Origin: an uncultured Roseovarius sp.
GTDB lineage: Bacteria; Pseudomonadota; Alphaproteobacteria; Rhodobacterales; Rhodobacteraceae
Assembly (NCBI RefSeq): GCF_913054395.1
Contig: NZ_CAJXIP010000002.1
Coordinates: 1-64,000, forward strand
Direction of reading: 5' to 3'
Length of the DNA stretch: 64,000 nt
Shown piece by piece: positions 59,800-64,000 of this stretch. Under the pieces are notes generated by a model. It was not told the origin of the DNA. It ran no database searches and saw nothing but the letters and a program-made list of their open reading frames with translations. The translations under genes and the position numbers were made by a program. Every line of letters begins with the position of its first letter. Within the stretch, counting starts at the first letter, position 1.

Positions 59800-61449
59800 T
59801 TACATATTGGGATAATTCGGCCCGTCACCGCCCTGCGGGGTGACCCAGTTGATATTCTGGCTGGGGTCCTTGATATCGCAGGTTTTACAATGCACGCAGT
59901 TCTGAAAGTTGATGACGAAACGCGGATCCTTGCCCTCTTCGCGCACCACCTCGTAAACGCCCGCCGGGCAATAGCGCTGTGCCGGTTCGTCATAGGTCGG
60001 CAGGTTCACGCCGATCGGCACCGACTCGTCCTTGAGCTGGAGATGCGCCGGCTGGCTTTCCTCGTGATTGGTAAAGGAAAACGCCACATTGGTGAGCCGG
60101 TCAAAGCTTAGCTTGCCATCGGGTTTCGGGTAATCAATCGGCTTGTGCTTGGCGGCCGGTTCGGTCGCGGCGGCATCGGTCTTGCCGTGCCGCAGCGTGC
60201 CCAGAAGCGAAAACCCAAAGGTGTTGGTCCACATGTCGAACCCGCCGAGCCCAAGCGAGGTGAGCAGACCGAATTTCGACCAGAGCGGCTTGACGTTACG
60301 CACCTTCTTGAGGTCCTTGCCGATGGCGCCGCCGCGAACCTCGGCTTCGTAATCGCTCAGCTCATCGCTAGTGCGACCAGCCGCCAGCGCGGCATGCGCG
60401 GCCTCGGCTGCGGCCTTGCCCGAGAGCATGGCGTTGTGGTTGCCCTTGATGCGCGGCACGTTGACCATGCCCACCGAACAGCCCAGAAGCGCGACACCCG
60501 GCGCCACCATTTTCGGCATCGACTGATACCCGCCCTCGGAAATCGCACGCGCGCCATAAGCCACGCGCTTGCCCCCCTTGAGAAGGTCGGCAACCATCGG
60601 GTGATGCTTGAAACGCTGGAATTCCATGTAAGGGAAAAGATGCGGGTTCTTGTAGTTCAAATGAACCACGAAGCCGACATAAACCTGATTATTCTCAAGG
60701 TGATAGATGAAAGATCCACCGCCAGCGTTCTTGCCAAGCGGCCAGCCCATGGTGTGGGTGACCGTACCCTCGCGATGCTTGTCGGGGTCGATTTCCCAGA
60801 TTTCCTTCATGCCAAGGCCGAATTTCTGCGGCTCGTGCCCCTTGGAGAGATCGTATTTGGCGATCACCTCCTTGGCGAGCGACCCGCGTACACCCTCAGA
60901 GAGGAAAACATATTTGCCGTGCAATTCCATGCCCGGCTCATAGTTCGGGCCTTCGGTGCCATCGGGGTTCTTGCCAAACTCACCGGCCACCACGCCCTTG
61001 ACGCCGCCATTCTCGTCATAGACCAGTTCAGAGCACGACATGCCCGGAAAGATTTCAACGCCAAGCTCTTCGGCCTGTTCCGCCATCCAGCGACAGACAT
61101 TGCCCATGCTGACGATGTAATTGCCATGATTGTTCATCAGCGGCGGCATCGGAAAGTTCGGCACGCGGATTTTGCCGCCCTCGCCCAGCATGTAAAAGTT
61201 GTCCTCTTTCACCGGCGTGTTGAGCGGCGCGCCCTTTGCCTTCCAGTCGGGGATAAGCGCATCAAGGCCGCTCGGATCAAGCACCGCCCCCGACAGGATA
61301 TGCGCGCCCACCTCACTGCCCTTTTCAAGCAGGACGACCGCACAATCGGGATCAAGCTGCTTGAGCCGGATCGCAGCAGAAAGACCCGCCGGGCCTGCCC
61401 CTACGATCACGACATCATATTCCATCGCTTCGCGCGTCACATCCGTCAT
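59800..61449 (-). CDS. electron transfer flavoprotein-ubiquinone oxidoreductase
   Basis: This 549-residue enzyme moves electrons from ETF to ubiquinone in fatty- and amino-acid oxidation. N-terminal FAD motif YDVVIVGAGPAGLSAAIRLKQL (about 11-32), ILSGAVLDP, GCSVGMVNVPRIKGNHNAMLSGK in the middle, and the C-terminal 4Fe-4S ligands in CPAGVYE...QNCVHCKTCDIKDP. ATG 61449 is chosen because family N-termini match there; the open frame extends upstream to 61497. Single-gene unit. Confidence 0.95.
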   Translation of the reverse strand: MTDVTREAMEYDVVIVGAGPAGLSAAIRLKQLDPDCAVVLLEKGSEVGAHILSGAVLDPSGLDALIPDWKAKGAPLNTPVKEDNFYMLGEGGKIRVPNFPMPPLMNNHGNYIVSMGNVCRWMAEQAEELGVEIFPGMSCSELVYDENGGVKGVVAGEFGKNPDGTEGPNYEPGMELHGKYVFLSEGVRGSLAKEVIAKYDLSKGHEPQKFGLGMKEIWEIDPDKHREGTVTHTMGWPLGKNAGGGSFIYHLENNQVYVGFVVHLNYKNPHLFPYMEFQRFKHHPMVADLLKGGKRVAYGARAISEGGYQSMPKMVAPGVALLGCSVGMVNVPRIKGNHNAMLSGKAAAEAAHAALAAGRTSDELSDYEAEVRGGAIGKDLKKVRNVKPLWSKFGLLTSLGLGGFDMWTNTFGFSLLGTLRHGKTDAAATEPAAKHKPIDYPKPDGKLSFDRLTNVAFSFTNHEESQPAHLQLKDESVPIGVNLPTYDEPAQRYCPAGVYEVVREEGKDPRFVINFQNCVHCKTCDIKDPSQNINWVTPQGGDGPNYPNM

Positions 61450-61724
61450 TGACCTTATCCTTTTTGCGATGTGCGCCCAGCAATGACCTGCGCGCAATAA
61501 AGTTCCGACGTGAGTATCGTGTCCGCAGGTTCAGCGTCAATTGAAACACGACGTAAAATCGGCTGAAAAGCGGCAAATTTTGCCGTATCGGCACCCGAAT
61601 GTGCAGGCGGCTCCTATAACCTATTGCAATCTGACCGGGGCTTCGGGCAATCTGGCGTCAAATCTGATGATTGACATGACGGGGCCTGCTTTGCGCGGCC
61701 CCGCTTTAACAATGGACGAGTGCA

Positions 61725-62195
61725 ATGGAAAAGATCCCGATGACCGCCGGCGGCCATGCCGCGCTAGAGGTCGAGCTGAAACAGCTGAAGTCCGTTGAAC
61801 GGCCCGCGATCATCCGCGCCATCGCCGAGGCGCGCGAGCATGGCGACCTTTCGGAAAATGCCGAATATCACTCGGCCAAGGAAAAGCAGTCCTTCATCGA
61901 GGGGCGCATCAAGGAACTGGAAGGCATCCTGAGCCTGGCCGAGGTGATCGACCCTGCGAAATTGTCGGGCACCATCAAGTTTGGCGCGACCGTTACCCTG
62001 GTGGACGAGGATACCGACGAGGAAAAGACCTATCAGATCGTCGGCGAACACGAGGCCAGCATCGAAAACGGGCTTTTGAACATAAAGTCGCCGATTGCCC
62101 GCGCCCTGATCGGCAAGGAAGAAGGCGATAGCGTCGAAGTGCGCACTCCTGGTGGTGATCGCGCCTATGAAGTGTTAAAGGTTGCCTTTATCTGA
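61725..62195 (+). CDS. greA: transcription elongation factor GreA
   Basis: This 156-residue protein has the N-terminal coiled coil ([59 protein letters not shown] pattern with the acidic tip DLSENAEY) and the C-terminal FKBP-like domain ([25 protein letters not shown]). It stimulates transcript cleavage by backtracked RNA polymerase. Length is normal. A membrane-protein gene follows 14 bases later. Confidence 0.97.
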   Translation: MEKIPMTAGGHAALEVELKQLKSVERPAIIRAIAEAREHGDLSENAEYHSAKEKQSFIEGRIKELEGILSLAEVIDPAKLSGTIKFGATVTLVDEDTDEEKTYQIVGEHEASIENGLLNIKSPIARALIGKEEGDSVEVRTPGGDRAYEVLKVAFI

Positions 62196-62209
62196 CGGGC
62201 AAAAATCTC

Positions 62210-63226
62210 ATGCTTCCTCGCAACAACACGCCTGGCCCCCTGAAAGGCGGCGCCGCCAAACCCCGGAAGGAACAGATCACAGCCTTCGAAATGATCGCCG
62301 TGGTTCTGTCGCTGGTTTGGCTGATGGGCACGGCATTGTTTTTCCTGGTGTTTACGCCAGGTGGCGAAGCGGGCGGAAGTGCCCTGCATTTCGTAATCGT
62401 GCTGATCGCGGTTTTCATGCCGGTGGCGATGATCTGGGTCGGGGCCACGGCGGCGCGCGCAAGCCGGGTCATGCGCGAGGAAAGCCAGCGCCTGCGGGCC
62501 GCGATTGACGCCATCCGCCAGGCCTATCTCAGCCAGAACCAATCAGGCGGCTTTGTGATGGAAACCTCGGTCAATCAAAAGCTGGATGAAATCGCCGCCG
62601 CACAACGCAAGACCGAAACCGCGCTGACCATCTTTTCAAGCACCCGCGTCGGTCAGCCGGAACCGCGCAGCATGATGGCCCCGCCCAAAGAGCAGACCGA
62701 CCCCGATGATCAGGTCGCCCTGCCGCTTGGCACCCCGGCCGAGGATATGCTGCCGCCGCTTGAGCGCCCCGATTTCATCCGCGCGCTCAACTTTCCCGAC
62801 AATCCCGAGGACAAGATCGGGTTTGCCGCCCTGCGCCGCGCGCTCAAGGATCGGCCCACCGCACAGCTTATTCGCGCCGCGCAGGATATCCTGACGCTGA
62901 TGTCGCATGACGGAATTTACATGGACGATCTGCGCCCCGACATGGCGCGGCCTGAAATCTGGCGCCGGTTTGCCGCCGGTGAACGCGGCCGCACGGTGGC
63001 CGCCCTTGGGGGCGTGCGTGATCGCTCGTCGCTTGCGCTGACCGCAGCGCGGATGAAGCAGGATGCGATCTATCGCGATGCCGCACATCACTTTTTGCGG
63101 CTGTTTGACCGGATGTTCACCCAATTCGCCGAGACCGCCAGCGACAGCGAGATTTCCGAACTGTCAGAAACCCGCACCGCGAGGGCCTTCATGCTGTTGG
63201 GCCGGGTCGCGGGGACTTTCGACTAA
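62210..63226 (+). CDS. conserved membrane protein with C-terminal helical domain
   Basis: The 338-residue protein has two membrane segments (about 25-50 and 58-80), then a coiled-coil-like stretch (RVMREESQRLRAAIDAIRQAY). A Pro/Asp-rich linker (about 140-185) leads to a soluble C-terminal domain of about 145 residues with ALRRALKDRPTAQLIRAAQDILTLMSHDGIYMDDL. I recognise it as a conserved alphaproteobacterial hypothetical but cannot name its function. It follows greA and is likely co-transcribed. Confidence 0.8.
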   Translation: MLPRNNTPGPLKGGAAKPRKEQITAFEMIAVVLSLVWLMGTALFFLVFTPGGEAGGSALHFVIVLIAVFMPVAMIWVGATAARASRVMREESQRLRAAIDAIRQAYLSQNQSGGFVMETSVNQKLDEIAAAQRKTETALTIFSSTRVGQPEPRSMMAPPKEQTDPDDQVALPLGTPAEDMLPPLERPDFIRALNFPDNPEDKIGFAALRRALKDRPTAQLIRAAQDILTLMSHDGIYMDDLRPDMARPEIWRRFAAGERGRTVAALGGVRDRSSLALTAARMKQDAIYRDAAHHFLRLFDRMFTQFAETASDSEISELSETRTARAFMLLGRVAGTFD

Positions 63227-63345
63227 ACTCCGGCCTCCAAGCACGACGCCAACGGCGCAATCACCTGCGGGCCGACCGCCTGAAACGGTTCTTGCTAGGC
63301 TACGGAATTGCCGTCATGATGACGCGCAATTGGGAGAGTGTGAAA

Positions 63346-63801
63346 ATGCGCAAGTTTCTCGTCGTGCTGGATGACAGCCGCGAATGTCTGAACGCCATGC
63401 GGTTTGCCGCCATGCGGGCGGCCCATACCCAAGCCGGGGTTGAAATTCTGGCGGTGATTCCGCCCGAGGAATTCAACCATTGGATTGGCGTGGGCGATAT
63501 CATGCGCGAAGAACAGCGCGAGCGGATCGAGGCGCATTTTCAGGTCTTTGCCAAATGGATGCGCGACAAGCAGGGGATCGACCCCGAGCTTGTGATCCGC
63601 GAGGGCGAGCCCACCGATGAAATCATCGCCCAGGTTCGGGACGATCCGGAAATCGGCGTTCTGGTTCTGGGCGCGGCCACCGGCAAGAAAGGCCCCGGCC
63701 CCCTGGTGACACAGCTGACCAAGACGGCGGGGTCACTGCCGATTCCGATCACTATCGTGCCGGGCGATCTGTCGAAAGAACGACTCGAAGCCATCACCTG
63801 A
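63346..63801 (+). CDS. universal stress protein (UspA family)
   Basis: This 151-residue protein has the Usp start MRKFLVVLDDSRECLNAMRFAAMRA, an acidic middle (VIREGEPTDEIIAQV) and the ATP-binding type G-2xG-9xG(S/T) region written LVLGAATGKKGPGPLVTQLTKTAGSLPIPITIVPG. ATG 63346 follows GGGAGAG; an upstream frame to 63292 is not supported. It likely binds ATP. Confidence 0.88.
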   Translation: MRKFLVVLDDSRECLNAMRFAAMRAAHTQAGVEILAVIPPEEFNHWIGVGDIMREEQRERIEAHFQVFAKWMRDKQGIDPELVIREGEPTDEIIAQVRDDPEIGVLVLGAATGKKGPGPLVTQLTKTAGSLPIPITIVPGDLSKERLEAIT

Positions 63802-63882
63802 GGCAACAGTTTAGAATCGTTCCAAACCTTGACAGACTGCGCCACGGCGCTCATATCAGAGCCATACACGAAAGGTGCCGCC

Positions 63883-64000
63883 ATGTTCATCCAGACCGAA
63901 TCCACGCCCAATCCGGCAACTTTGAAATTCCTGCCCGGCCAGACGGTTCTGGATGCGGGCACGGCTGACTTTCCCTCCGCCGAGGCCGCGACCAAATCGC
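63883..64000 (+). CDS. NifU-like (Nfu) iron-sulfur scaffold protein, start only
   Basis: This 39-codon fragment runs off the window. It begins MFIQTESTPNPATLKFLPG, the characteristic Nfu N-terminal domain start, and continues VLDAGTADFPSAEAA. AAAGGTG lies upstream of the ATG. The iron-sulfur CxxC domain is beyond the window edge. Confidence 0.85.
   Translation, partial: MFIQTESTPNPATLKFLPGQTVLDAGTADFPSAEAATKS

Noticed and set aside
60145..61452. Plus-strand frame of 435 codons over ETF-QO
   Set aside because: Antisense shadow; Arg/His-rich composition and no recognisable domain.

Overview
The window is a chromosomal segment of a marine-type Rhodobacteraceae (Roseobacter group) alphaproteobacterium. 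The evidence is a 16S rRNA 5' end of alphaproteobacterial type at the left edge, high G+C coding sequence on both strands, and a typical roseobacter gene set: TrcR, COQ9 divergent from rpsU, malonate TRAP/MatB, Tpa with a tau ABC transporter, PhaAB, and a decaprenyl-type synthase. No phage, transposase, CRISPR array or tRNA was seen.

Layout. 1-733: 5' end of an rrn operon (minus strand) with leader, boxA and promoter. 1072-2994: a methionine-sulfoxide repair operon (msrP ... msrQ) split by two tiny cysteine-rich genes. 3072-5432: an FMN-binding glutamate synthase-like protein and a secreted fasciclin protein. 5493-18432: an accessory island of about a dozen genes on alternating strands, encoding five methyltransferases, an alpha/beta hydrolase, three GT2/GT92-like glycosyltransferase domains, a GT32-like transferase, a fucosyltransferase-like/TPR fusion and a sulfotransferase. 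It looks like a surface-glycan synthesis and decoration locus.

18657-21573: aminotransferase, sulfurtransferase, a small Gly-rich membrane protein and smpB. 21657-28179: a complete malonate catabolic locus (GntR regulator with a palindromic operator, TRAP transporter, malonyl-CoA decarboxylase, malonyl-CoA synthetase). 28268-31315: VOC protein, an FAD oxidoreductase divergent from mnmD (a possible split MnmC) and an EamA exporter. 31467-33083: a DUF2946-like protein and a Met/His-rich outer-membrane barrel, possibly metal related. 33102-36085: lytic transglycosylase and dapA.

36210-41192: taurine uptake (tauC with an unusual inserted domain, tauB, tauA) divergent from taurine-pyruvate aminotransferase; the intergenic region carries two TauR-box-like direct repeats. 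41377-47354: LysE exporter, trcR, RNase T2, an anchored sialidase-like operon, quinone oxidoreductase, COQ9 and rpsU. 47578-51487: a small conserved protein, an amidoligase/class-C26 hydrolase pair, rlmN and tag. 51600-54660: an EAL-domain protein and phaA/phaB, each preceded by a palindrome. 54839-64000: core genes (DUF465, TrmN6-like methylase, DUF2007, polyprenyl synthase, ispE, TPR protein, ETF-QO, greA, membrane protein, Usp and the start of a NifU-like gene).

A short intergenic element (C-rich hairpins followed by a conserved GAGTATTTTTGG-like tail) occurs three times. The least-described material is the glycan island with its fusion proteins, the amidoligase pair, the enlarged TauC, and the msrP-MerF-like-GDCC-msrQ arrangement.
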